DNA of 64,000 nt, taken from NCBI GenBank assembly GCA_017546025.1, contig JAFYYS010000022.1:97863-161862 (forward strand), in the 5' to 3' direction. The notes below the pieces were generated by a model that was given only the letters and a program-made list of their open reading frames with translations, had not been told where the DNA came from and ran no database searches. Positions within the stretch are counted from its first letter, which is position 1. Every line of letters begins with the position of its first letter. The stretch is from Lachnospiraceae bacterium (GTDB lineage Bacteria > Bacillota > Clostridia > Lachnospirales > Lachnospiraceae). Below, piece after piece: positions 52,820 through 60,144 of the stretch. The translations under genes were made by a program, and so were the position numbers.

Positions 52820-55224
52820 TTAAGCTCAATCATCTTGACAAGTTTTTCAACAAGAACAAGTCCAACGAGATTCATGTCATCAACGACATCTCGATTGATT
52901 TTCCGGACCACGGCATGATTGCCCTGTTCGGAAGAAGCGGCTGCGGTAAGACGACGCTTCTTAACGTCATCGGCGGTTTAGACAAAGCAAACGGCGGCTC
53001 CGTCTTTATCGAAGGACAGGAGATGAGCGCCAAAAAGGATGAACTCCGTAACAAGTATATCGGTTACATTTTCCAGAATTACTGCCTGAGCATGAACGAT
53101 ACCTGCTTCGATAACGTTGCGGCATCGCTCCGGCTTTGCGGCATGCGTGACGAGGAGGAGATAAAAAGACGCGTCATGACTGCGCTTACGGCAGTCGGCA
53201 TGCAGACGTATTTCAAGCGGACGCCGAACTCTCTTTCCGGCGGTCAGCAGCAGCGTATTGCCATTGCAAGAGCAATCGTGAAGAATCCGCAGATCATTCT
53301 GGCCGATGAGCCTACCGGTAACCTCGACGAGGCCAATACCGTAACCATCATGAACATCTTAAAGGATATTTCCAAAGATCACCTTGTTCTTCTGGTTACG
53401 CATGAAGCCAATCTGGTTGATTACTACTGCGATTCCGTCATCGAGCTTTCCGACGGACAGATTGTCGGAACAAGAAACAATGAAGACGCTTCCGGATACC
53501 GCGCAAAGGATAAGAATACCATCTATCTCGGCGAGTACGAAAGAAGCGAGATTAACAGCGATGCCGTAGCCATCGACTATTACGGCGAGAAGCCTTCCGA
53601 GCCCGTGAAGGTTCGCCTGATTAACCGTAATGGCGTGATGTATCTGAAGGTTGATTCTCCCGGCGTGCATGTGCTTGACGAGTCCAGCGAGGTGCACATT
53701 GAAGAGGGCGTTTTCGAGGCAGGAACGGTTGTCAATCCGGATGAGGTCAAAATGGCACTCGACCTTAGTCAGCTTCCGCCCGTTGAAGGAAGCAATTACG
53801 GCAAGCTGTTCTCTTTAAAGGACGGCATCAAATCCGGCTTCCGGCAGATTACGGACCGCTTCAAGAATAAGAAGAGTGCAAAACGGCTGCGCAGAGTCAT
53901 GGTATTTTTCGCAATCGTCGTTGTGTTCTACATTGCTTATTCCGGGTCTCCGATCCGCAGACTGAAGGAATTAAAGAACGAGTACAATCAGAAGGCGGTT
54001 CTCGCAATTTTCACGCACGGAAACGTTGATGAAAAGACTGCAGAAGAGCTGATAAATCTGCCCAATGTGCCGGAAAGCGGCGCAGAGCGTGTCACGCTGA
54101 ACAAATACACCAATTACGGCCGGGTTCGCTTCAACTTTGCCATCGGTTCCTTTGAGACTTATCGTTTAAGCCTTCTGAGTTCTAACGGTTCCAATCTTTC
54201 CCTGGATGTTAACGTACGTCCGAAGGAGGACGCAAAAGGGAAGCTTCTGTGCAAACTCGGCGACGGAGAGAACGTATATGACATTTTCCTGTCCGCTACG
54301 GCTGCAGACAATCTGCTGAAGTCGCCGCCTTATGATTTCATTAACGACTACGAAGATCTGCTCGGCATGATCTGTGACGGCAGTCTGGTTTACGCGAAGG
54401 ACAATTATGAGCGTGCCCTGAAGGAGAAGGAAGAGGCAGAGAAGAAAAAGGATTCCGACGAGGACGTGGATCCTGATCAGGATGAATACGATCCGTATTA
54501 TGACGATGCGTATTACGACGATTATTACGACAGCTACGGACAGGGATATGATAAATCCGAAAAGGTCTTCCGGGTAGCCGGCATCATCGATACGGATGAA
54601 TATGTTGTCTATGTGGATGAGTCCTTCTTCAATCCGTATTCCGTCATTACGATGTCAAACTACAAAAGAGATAACGCTGACGGTGATCCCTATATTCCGT
54701 TCATGTCATGTGTGGTTTATTCCAATGATGTTGCGAAGACGAAGGCGTATATGCAGGCACATTATGTAGGGGATATCAGAGACTGGGAGGACCTTTGCAA
54801 GGAGGATATTCTCGAGGCCAATGCAGCCCTTTACAGCAGCATGATTTCGATTCTCGTCATGATCGGCATCCTGAGCCTTTGCATGTACTTCATCATGAAG
54901 TCCGTTTACATGAATCGCATGAAGGAGTTCGGAATCTACCGTGCCATCGGTGTTTCGAAGAAGAACCTGATGTACCGCAGCTTCGTGGAGACCGCCGTTA
55001 CAACGATGCTTACCGTCTTTGTCGGCTATCTGATTGCGACGGTTGCCATTTCGTACATCGTAAGCTCCAGTAAATCCGCGGCGCAGTATTTCTATTATCC
55101 GCTTTGGATGAAGCTTCTGGTGCTTGTATTCCTGTTCGCGGTATGTCTGTTCAGCGGAACGATTTCCGTTCGAAAGGTGCTTCGTAAGACACCTGCGGAA
55201 ATCCTGGCCAAATACGATATTTAG
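52816..55224 (+). CDS. MacB/FtsX-type ABC transporter, ATPase-permease fusion (second of a pair)
   Basis: 802 residues. ATPase motifs are intact: [58 protein letters not shown] and LLVTHEANLV. A cytoplasmic linker of about 130 residues follows, then a helix near 360 (VMVFFAIVVVFYIAY) and an extracytoplasmic domain to about 670. Three helices near 678-695, 725-750 and 765-790 complete the FtsX fold. The outer domain holds a striking Asp/Tyr tract (about 555-580, YDPYYDDAYYDDYYDSYG). It may bind cations or a basic substrate (inference). Confidence 0.9.
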   Translation: MIKLNHLDKFFNKNKSNEIHVINDISIDFPDHGMIALFGRSGCGKTTLLNVIGGLDKANGGSVFIEGQEMSAKKDELRNKYIGYIFQNYCLSMNDTCFDNVAASLRLCGMRDEEEIKRRVMTALTAVGMQTYFKRTPNSLSGGQQQRIAIARAIVKNPQIILADEPTGNLDEANTVTIMNILKDISKDHLVLLVTHEANLVDYYCDSVIELSDGQIVGTRNNEDASGYRAKDKNTIYLGEYERSEINSDAVAIDYYGEKPSEPVKVRLINRNGVMYLKVDSPGVHVLDESSEVHIEEGVFEAGTVVNPDEVKMALDLSQLPPVEGSNYGKLFSLKDGIKSGFRQITDRFKNKKSAKRLRRVMVFFAIVVVFYIAYSGSPIRRLKELKNEYNQKAVLAIFTHGNVDEKTAEELINLPNVPESGAERVTLNKYTNYGRVRFNFAIGSFETYRLSLLSSNGSNLSLDVNVRPKEDAKGKLLCKLGDGENVYDIFLSATAADNLLKSPPYDFINDYEDLLGMICDGSLVYAKDNYERALKEKEEAEKKKDSDEDVDPDQDEYDPYYDDAYYDDYYDSYGQGYDKSEKVFRVAGIIDTDEYVVYVDESFFNPYSVITMSNYKRDNADGDPYIPFMSCVVYSNDVAKTKAYMQAHYVGDIRDWEDLCKEDILEANAALYSSMISILVMIGILSLCMYFIMKSVYMNRMKEFGIYRAIGVSKKNLMYRSFVETAVTTMLTVFVGYLIATVAISYIVSSSKSAAQYFYYPLWMKLLVLVFLFAVCLFSGTISVRKVLRKTPAEILAKYDI

Positions 55225-55232
55225 CAAGAAAG

Positions 55233-55260
55233 CGTCCCGGTTAAGCCGGGACGTTTTTTT
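55233..55260 (+). terminator. Terminator of the ABC pair operon
   Basis: CGTCCCGG (55233-55240) pairs with CCGGGACG (55246-55253); seven T follow. Confidence 0.95.
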
Positions 55261-55284
55261 CGTGGAAAATGTCACATTTTCCGC

Positions 55285-55313
55285 TTGACAGAACCGGCAA
55301 CGCGGTGTATAGT
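55285..55313 (+). promoter_or_regulatory. Promoter of the NAD salvage operon
   Basis: TTGACA at 55285-55290 and TATAGT at 55308-55313, spacer 17 bases, directly before the operator. Confidence 0.85.
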
Positions 55314-55317
55314 AATG

Positions 55318-55338
55318 ATAGTAGTAAAAAACTACTAT
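55318..55338 (+). promoter_or_regulatory. Candidate NrtR operator
   Basis: A perfect 8-bp inverted repeat, ATAGTAGT and ACTACTAT with five A between them, covers the region just after the -10 box and before the SD. Position and symmetry suggest a repressor site that blocks the promoter; NrtR, the first gene product, is the obvious candidate. Confidence 0.7.
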
Positions 55339-55353
55339 GAAAGGAGGCGGCCT

Positions 55354-56181
55354 ATGAAGGAGAAGAGAAATGCAGACGGTTTGACCGAAGCCGAGTTTTT
55401 GAAGGCTTACCGGCCGGGGGATTATGAACGGCCGTCCGTAACGGTAGATGTGCTGCTCCTTCGGATGAAAGACGATCTGTCATGCCTGCAGACGCTTTTG
55501 ATTCGGCGAAGGAATCATCCGTATCTGGGCTGCTGGGCACTGCCTGGCGGGTTCATTGAAATGAAGGAATCAGCCTACGAGTCAGCTTGCCGTGAACTGA
55601 AAGAAGAAACCGGAATCGACGGGATCTATCTGGAACAGTTGTATACGATGAACCAGCCGGACCGCGATCCGAGAATGCGCGTCATCGACATCGCCTATAC
55701 CGGGCTGATTCCGTATGACGAACAGACGGAAGCAACGGCCGGAGACGACGCCGAGGATGCGGGATGGTTCGACATTCAGTTCACGAATGACCGGATTGTT
55801 CTGTCACAGGCAGAAAAAGATGTAAGAATCGAATATAAGCTTTCCGAGAAGTCATTTAAAAACGGCATCATTGCGGTTCGCAATTACGTGCCGGAGGCGG
55901 TCGGGGAAGAAAGTCTTGCGTTTGACCATTCCGAGATTGTTCTCGAGGGGTTGATGAAGCTTCGAAACAAGGTGCTGCTTTCCGATTGCGCGTTTAACCT
56001 GGTCCCGAAGGAATTCACGCTTCCGGACCTGCAGAAGGCTTACGAGGTCATCCTCGGGACCGAGCTTTACAAAGCCAACTTCCGGGATAAGATGGCATCG
56101 AAGATTGAACCGCTTCATTACGTGGCGAAACCGATTTCCGGAAACCGTGTGGCTCAGGTATACCGGTATAAAGAACAATAG
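55354..56181 (+). CDS. nrtR: NrtR-type Nudix transcriptional regulator of NAD metabolism
   Basis: 275 residues from ATG 55354 (SD AAAGGAGG). An N-terminal Nudix domain is followed by a C-terminal winged-helix region (about 195-275, NLVPKEFTLPDLQKAYEVIL), the NrtR layout. The Nudix box is complete (GGFIEMKESAYESACRELKE then ETG), whereas many NrtR proteins have lost it, so ADP-ribose hydrolysis may persist. In known NrtR systems ADP-ribose releases the repressor from DNA. Its neighbours pncA and pncB make the assignment strong. Confidence 0.9.
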   Translation: MKEKRNADGLTEAEFLKAYRPGDYERPSVTVDVLLLRMKDDLSCLQTLLIRRRNHPYLGCWALPGGFIEMKESAYESACRELKEETGIDGIYLEQLYTMNQPDRDPRMRVIDIAYTGLIPYDEQTEATAGDDAEDAGWFDIQFTNDRIVLSQAEKDVRIEYKLSEKSFKNGIIAVRNYVPEAVGEESLAFDHSEIVLEGLMKLRNKVLLSDCAFNLVPKEFTLPDLQKAYEVILGTELYKANFRDKMASKIEPLHYVAKPISGNRVAQVYRYKEQ

Positions 56182-56192
56182 GAGGTGCTCTT

Positions 56193-56720
56193 ATGAAGAA
56201 ACTGCTTGTTGTTGTGGATATGCAGAACGATTTTGTGGACGGCGCTCTGGCCAATGAAAACGCCAAGGCGATCGTTCCTGCAATGAAGGAATTCATCGGT
56301 GCCTGGAAGGACGACGTCGTATTTACCAGAGACACCCACACCGAAGAATATATGGAAACGCTCGAAGGCAGGAAACTGCCCGTTACGCACTGCGTGAAGG
56401 GAACCGAGGGACATGAAGTGATTCCCGAGCTGAAGCCCTTTGCAGACCGGATTATTGCAAACGGCGGACGTGCTTATATCGATAAGCCCGTTTTCGGCGC
56501 CGAGGAGCTCGGCCTTTTCGTAAGGGAGAACGGCTATGACGATGTGACGCTGATCGGCGTCTGCACAGGCATCTGCGTCATCAGCAATGCCGTAATCATC
56601 CGCGCGTTCAATCCGGAGACCGACGTAAACGTGGTCGCGGATTTGTGTGCATGTCTTACGCCCGAAACGCATCAGACGGCAATCGACGCAATGAAAACAT
56701 TTCAGGTGAATATCATTTGA
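56193..56720 (+). CDS. pncA: Nicotinamidase-family cysteine hydrolase
   Basis: 175 residues. Converts nicotinamide to nicotinate in NAD salvage. The catalytic Asp lies in LVVVDMQNDFVDGAL, the Lys in YIDKPVFGA and the nucleophile Cys in LIGVCTGICVISNA. Metal ligand residues appear as DTHTEEYMET, a variation of the usual DWHP region, so an isochorismatase-type activity cannot be excluded by sequence alone. The position between nrtR and pncB supports nicotinamidase. Confidence 0.88.
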   Translation: MKKLLVVVDMQNDFVDGALANENAKAIVPAMKEFIGAWKDDVVFTRDTHTEEYMETLEGRKLPVTHCVKGTEGHEVIPELKPFADRIIANGGRAYIDKPVFGAEELGLFVRENGYDDVTLIGVCTGICVISNAVIIRAFNPETDVNVVADLCACLTPETHQTAIDAMKTFQVNII

Positions 56721-56740
56721 GTTAAAAGGAGAATACTGTT

Positions 56741-57988
56741 ATGAAACTTGAGAGAATCGTGAATTCCTTACTGGAGACCGACCTTTACAAATTCTCGATG
56801 GGGCAGGCGATCTACCATCAGTTCAGCGATTATAAGACGACCTGGTCCTTCAAATGCAGAAATACGGATGTGCATTTCACGCCCGAGATGGTGCAGGAGA
56901 TTAAGGAGCAGATTCTTGCGTACTGCGACCTGCGCTTCAATGAGGACGAGCTTGAGTACCTGCACAACATCCGCTGGCTGAAGGGCTCCTATGTGGATTT
57001 CCTTCGTCTTTGGAGACCGAATTTCGAAGATTTCGAGATTACCGATCAGGCAGAGTGCGGACTTGCCATCGAAACGAGAGGAACGTGGCTCAACACTTCG
57101 ATGTATGAGATTCCGACGCTCGCGATTGTCAACGAAGTATACTTCCGGATGGCATATGATTACAAGAAGCTTATGAGAAGCTTTAAGAAGCGCCTTGAGG
57201 AGAAGGCCGGCTGGGTGGAAAGCGGCAAATACATCCTCGGCAACTATTCCGAGTTCGGTCTTCGAAGAAGACTTTCCGCCGAGGCACAGGAGCTGGCGGT
57301 TAAGAGACTCGCTAAGGTTAAGTCTGAGAAGTCCCACTTTGTCGGAACCTCGAACGTTTACCTTGCAAAGAAGTATCATCTGATGCCGGTCGGTACGATG
57401 GCGCATGAGTGGATCATGTGCGTCGGCCAGGGCAACCACAGACATAACCCCGCATACTCGAACCATTACGCTTTGGATGCGTGGGTAAAGGAGTACGGCG
57501 TATTGAACGGTACCGCATTGACGGATGCCATCACGACCGACTGCTTCCTCCGTGACTTTAACCTGACTTATGCAACGCTGTTCAGCGGTGTGCGCCACGA
57601 CAGCGGCGATCCGTTCGCCTGGGGTGACAAGATGCTTGAGCATTACAAGAAGATCGGCATCGACGGAAGCCAGAAGACCCTTCTGTTCAGCGACAGCCTT
57701 GATTTCGAGCGCGCCGACAAGCTATTCCGTTACTTCAACGGCAAAGCAAAGGTCGCATTCGGAATCGGTACCTATATTGCAAACGATACCGATGTGCCGC
57801 CGCTTAACATCGTCATGAAGACGACCGCCTGCAACGGCAACGATGTCGCCAAGATTTCCGACACCGAGGGCAAAGGCCTTTGCAAGAATCCCGAATATGT
57901 CGACTACCTGCAGCGAAGCATCAACTGGCGCATGGTCCACGAGAGCAAACCCATCACCGATTGGGACGTCGTCGGCCAGGACCGCTAG
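56741..57988 (+). CDS. pncB: Nicotinate phosphoribosyltransferase
   Basis: Joins nicotinate and PRPP to form nicotinate mononucleotide, using the product of the preceding enzyme. 415 residues. Family motifs: LLETDLYKFSMGQAIYHQF, YSEFGLRRR, VGTMAHEWIM (phosphorylated His region), GVRHDSGDPFAWG, LFSDSLDFE and FGIGTYIAND. SD AAAAGGAG precedes the ATG at 56741. Confidence 0.96.
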   Translation: MKLERIVNSLLETDLYKFSMGQAIYHQFSDYKTTWSFKCRNTDVHFTPEMVQEIKEQILAYCDLRFNEDELEYLHNIRWLKGSYVDFLRLWRPNFEDFEITDQAECGLAIETRGTWLNTSMYEIPTLAIVNEVYFRMAYDYKKLMRSFKKRLEEKAGWVESGKYILGNYSEFGLRRRLSAEAQELAVKRLAKVKSEKSHFVGTSNVYLAKKYHLMPVGTMAHEWIMCVGQGNHRHNPAYSNHYALDAWVKEYGVLNGTALTDAITTDCFLRDFNLTYATLFSGVRHDSGDPFAWGDKMLEHYKKIGIDGSQKTLLFSDSLDFERADKLFRYFNGKAKVAFGIGTYIANDTDVPPLNIVMKTTACNGNDVAKISDTEGKGLCKNPEYVDYLQRSINWRMVHESKPITDWDVVGQDR

Positions 57989-58073
57989 GAATATCGGAAA
58001 CGTGACCGTTTTCATCGGTTTGCGGTTTCGTATAAGCTTCCCATTTCTTTTGTGATAACCTGATTTCAAATAA

Positions 58074-58120
58074 TACGGACCGGAGACATTTTTATGCCCT
58101 CCGGTCCGTAGTGTTTTTTA
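58074..58120 (+). terminator. Terminator of the pncB operon (first unit of the TACGGAC array)
   Basis: A 12-bp stem (58074-58085 with 58099-58110), 13-base loop, then GTG and six T. It is also the first of five similar hairpins. Confidence 0.85.
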
Positions 58121-58394
58121 TCGAGAAGAGAAAAGTACGGACTGATTCCGACCTGCATCATCCAGGTCCGTAGACCTGAATCACTGACATCCTGCATTCC
58201 CCTGAAAAGTACGGACTAAATAAGTTCAGAATCAATTTAGTCCGTAAGAAAGAAGCTAAATCATCTTTCAATTTCTTGAAAAGTACGGACTAAATCGGAA
58301 ATAATTCTTCCCGGTCCGTAAATGAAGTAACAGGGGCACCTCCGAGACAAGAATCAGTACGGACTTACAGATATTCTCAGGAGCAAAGTCCGTA
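58074..58394. repeat. Phased array of five 37-nt hairpins with conserved TACGGAC / GTCCGTA arms
   Basis: Units occupy 58074-58110, 58136-58172, 58210-58246, 58284-58320 and 58358-58394. Every unit is exactly 37 nt: TACGGAC, 23 variable bases, GTCCGTA. The last four starts are exactly 74 nt apart, so spacers between units 2-5 are also 37 nt; the first spacer is 25. Stems extend further in units 1 (CGGAG/CTCCG), 3 (TAAAT/ATTTA) and 5 (TT/AA) by different but complementary bases. Only unit 1 has a T run. Three spacers end in GAAAAG. The period is not a multiple of three, so this is not coding. Confidence 0.9.
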
Positions 58395-58421
58395 CCTGAA
58401 TCGTAAAACAAAAAAAGAAAG

Positions 58422-58479
58422 GTGGGAACAGAGCTAATTCCATGCCGAAAACCAAAAACCATATATACTTGTTTCCCAC
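58422..58479. other. Isolated long-loop inverted repeat
   Basis: GTGGGAA (58422-58428) and TTCCCAC (58473-58479) flank 44 A/T-rich bases. It lies between the hairpin array and the larger duplicated hairpins. No open reading frame with an SD is present. Confidence 0.4.
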
Positions 58480-58500
58480 GATAACAGTATAAAAAACTAA

Positions 58501-58574
58501 AGCAGCCGCGCCACGGAGCAGATGCGAGAGGGCTTGATCGCCCGGTTCGCATCTGCTGCCGTAGGCAGGCTGCT
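58501..58574. repeat. Long hairpin repeat, copy A
   Basis: 74 nt with outer arms AGCAGCC (58501-58507) and GGCTGCT (58568-58574), a main 11-bp stem AGCAGATGCGA (58517-58527) with its complement (58547-58557), and an inner GGGC/GCCC stem (58530-58533, 58540-58543). AAAAACTAA precedes it, as in copy B. Confidence 0.9.
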
Positions 58575-58649
58575 GTTACGTTGTTTCGTACCGTGTATCG
58601 GCCTGAAACTAATTATGTTGTTTCGTCCCGTGTACCGGTCTGAAACTAA
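58575..58649. repeat. Tandem repeat block A (two 37-nt units)
   Basis: Two units following hairpin copy A, each reading about TTRYGTTGTTTCGTMCCGTG and then TAYCGGYCTGAAACTAA. They are the same family as block B but one base shorter. Confidence 0.85.
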
Positions 58650-58656
58650 AAACTAA

Positions 58657-58730
58657 AGCAGCCGCGCCACGGAGCAGGTGCGAGAGGGCATTTTCGCCCG
58701 GTTCGCATCTGCTGCCGTAGGCAGGCTGCT
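58657..58730. repeat. Long hairpin repeat, copy B
   Basis: 74 nt, 156 bases after copy A and nearly identical in the arms. The main stem has G in place of A (AGCAGGTGCGA), which still pairs as G-T. The loop differs (ATTTT for TTGAT) while GGGC/GCCC is kept. This pattern points to selection on structure. Confidence 0.9.
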
Positions 58731-58880
58731 ATTATGTTGCTTAGTACCGTGTATCGGCTTGAAACTAAGATATGTTGCTTAGTACCGTGTATCGGCCTGA
58801 AACTAAGATATGTTGCTTAATACCGTGTATCGGCCTGAAACTAAGATACGTTGTTTAGTCCCGTGTATCGGCCTGAAACT
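58731..58880. repeat. Tandem repeat block B (four 38-nt units)
   Basis: Four units with period exactly 38, core TTAGTACCGTGTATCGGCCT followed by GAAACTAAGATATGTTGC. Each can form a small hairpin (TTAGT/ACTAA outside, CCG/CGG inside). The last unit runs into the icd stop codon at 58879-58881, so on the minus strand the block is the 3' untranslated region of icd. Confidence 0.9.
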
Positions 58881-60090
58881 ATAAACTGGCTTCGAGTCTT
58901 TCCCTGATTGCCTTGATGAAATCCAGGGAATTAACAGCAGTGCTCTTGAAGCCGGGGCTTACAAGACCGGAAAGGTCCTTCGTCATAATGCCGTCATTCA
59001 GAGTCTTGATAACCGCGCCTTCGAGCTTGTCAGCAAAGTCCATCAGGTCGGCAAGGCCGTCCTTCTCACCGCGCTTACGAAGAGCACCGGACCATGCGAA
59101 GATAGTCGCAACCGGGTTGGTCGAGGTTTCCTCGCCCTTGAGGTAACGGTAATAGTGACGGGTAACGGTGCCGTGTGCGGCTTCGTACTCGAAATTGCCG
59201 TCGGGGCTTACGAGAACGCTGGTCATCATCGCGAGGGAACCGAAAGCGGTGGAAACCATATCGCTCATGACGTCACCGTCGTAGTTCTTGCAGGCCCAGA
59301 TGAAACCGCCCTTAGAACGAATGACACGGGCAACGGCATCGTCAATCAGAGTGTAGAAGTAAGTGATGCCGGCGGCCTCAAAGCGTTCCTTGTAATCGTT
59401 GTCGTAGATTTCCTGGAACAGATCCTTGAAGCGGTGGTCGTATTTTTTACTGATTGTATCCTTTGTGGAGAACCAGAGGTCCTGCTTTACGGAAAGCGCA
59501 TACTCAAAGCAGCTTCTCGCAAACGACTCAATCGAGGTATCCTTGTTGTACATGCCCTGCAGAACACCGGGACACTCGAAATCGTAAATCGTCTCACGCA
59601 TCTCGGTGCCGTCCTCGCCGGTGAAGACAAGCTCGGCTTTCCCTTTGCCGGGAATACGGAATTCGGTGTTCTTATAAACATCGCCGTAAGCGTGACGGGC
59701 AATCGTGATCGGCTTCTCCCACGTGCGAACGTTGGGTTTGATCGAGTCAATCATGATCGGAGCACGGAATACGGTGCCGTCCAGTACGGAACGGATTGTG
59801 CCGTTCGGACTCTTCCACATCTTCGTAAGGCTGTATTCGGTAACACGCTGTGCGTTCGGCGTGATGGTGGCACATTTGACAGCGACACCGTACTTCTTTG
59901 CGGCATAGCTTGCGTCCCACGTAATCTGGTCCTGCGTGCGCTCACGCTCCGGCAGACCGAGATCGTAGTATTCTGTCTTCAAATCTACAAAGGGAAGAAT
60001 CAGTTCGTCCTTGATCATCTGCCAGAGGATGCGTGTCATTTCGTCGCCGTCCATCTCGACGAGGGGAGTGGTCATCTGAATCTTGCTCAT
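58879..60090 (-). CDS. icd: NADP-dependent isocitrate dehydrogenase (eukaryotic-like subfamily)
   Basis: Oxidises isocitrate to 2-oxoglutarate. 403 residues, ATG behind CAGGAGG. The N-terminal PLVEMDGDEMTRILWQMIK, the substrate motif SPNGTIRSVLDGTVFRAPI, ITIARHAYGDVYK and the NADP-binding EAAHGTVTRHYYRYLKGE (with TSTNP) belong to the homodimeric subfamily typical of eukaryotic cytosol and mitochondria, also found in various bacteria. It is 54 bases downstream of the aconitase-family gene and probably co-transcribed. Together they supply 2-oxoglutarate for glutamate synthesis. Confidence 0.97.
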   Translation of the reverse strand: MSKIQMTTPLVEMDGDEMTRILWQMIKDELILPFVDLKTEYYDLGLPERERTQDQITWDASYAAKKYGVAVKCATITPNAQRVTEYSLTKMWKSPNGTIRSVLDGTVFRAPIMIDSIKPNVRTWEKPITIARHAYGDVYKNTEFRIPGKGKAELVFTGEDGTEMRETIYDFECPGVLQGMYNKDTSIESFARSCFEYALSVKQDLWFSTKDTISKKYDHRFKDLFQEIYDNDYKERFEAAGITYFYTLIDDAVARVIRSKGGFIWACKNYDGDVMSDMVSTAFGSLAMMTSVLVSPDGNFEYEAAHGTVTRHYYRYLKGEETSTNPVATIFAWSGALRKRGEKDGLADLMDFADKLEGAVIKTLNDGIMTKDLSGLVSPGFKSTAVNSLDFIKAIRERLEASL

Positions 60091-60103
60091 GGAAACCTCC
60101 TGT

Positions 60104-60123
60104 GCGGCACTGCCGCTTTTTTT
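60104..60123 (+). other. Hairpin with T run in the acn-icd gap (plus-strand orientation)
   Basis: GCGGC/GCCGC (60104-60108, 60112-60116) followed on the plus strand by seven T. For the minus-strand operon the A run comes first, so it is a leader hairpin of icd rather than a terminator. Confidence 0.5.
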
Positions 60124-60144
60124 ATTGGAAAATGTTACACCGTC

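Noticed and set aside
58074..58394. CRISPR array
   Set aside because: The exact spacing suggested it, but only 7-nt arms are conserved, the repeat bodies differ, and no cas gene is in the window.
58136..58394. Series of rho-independent terminators
   Set aside because: Only the first hairpin (58074-58110) has a T run; the other four do not.
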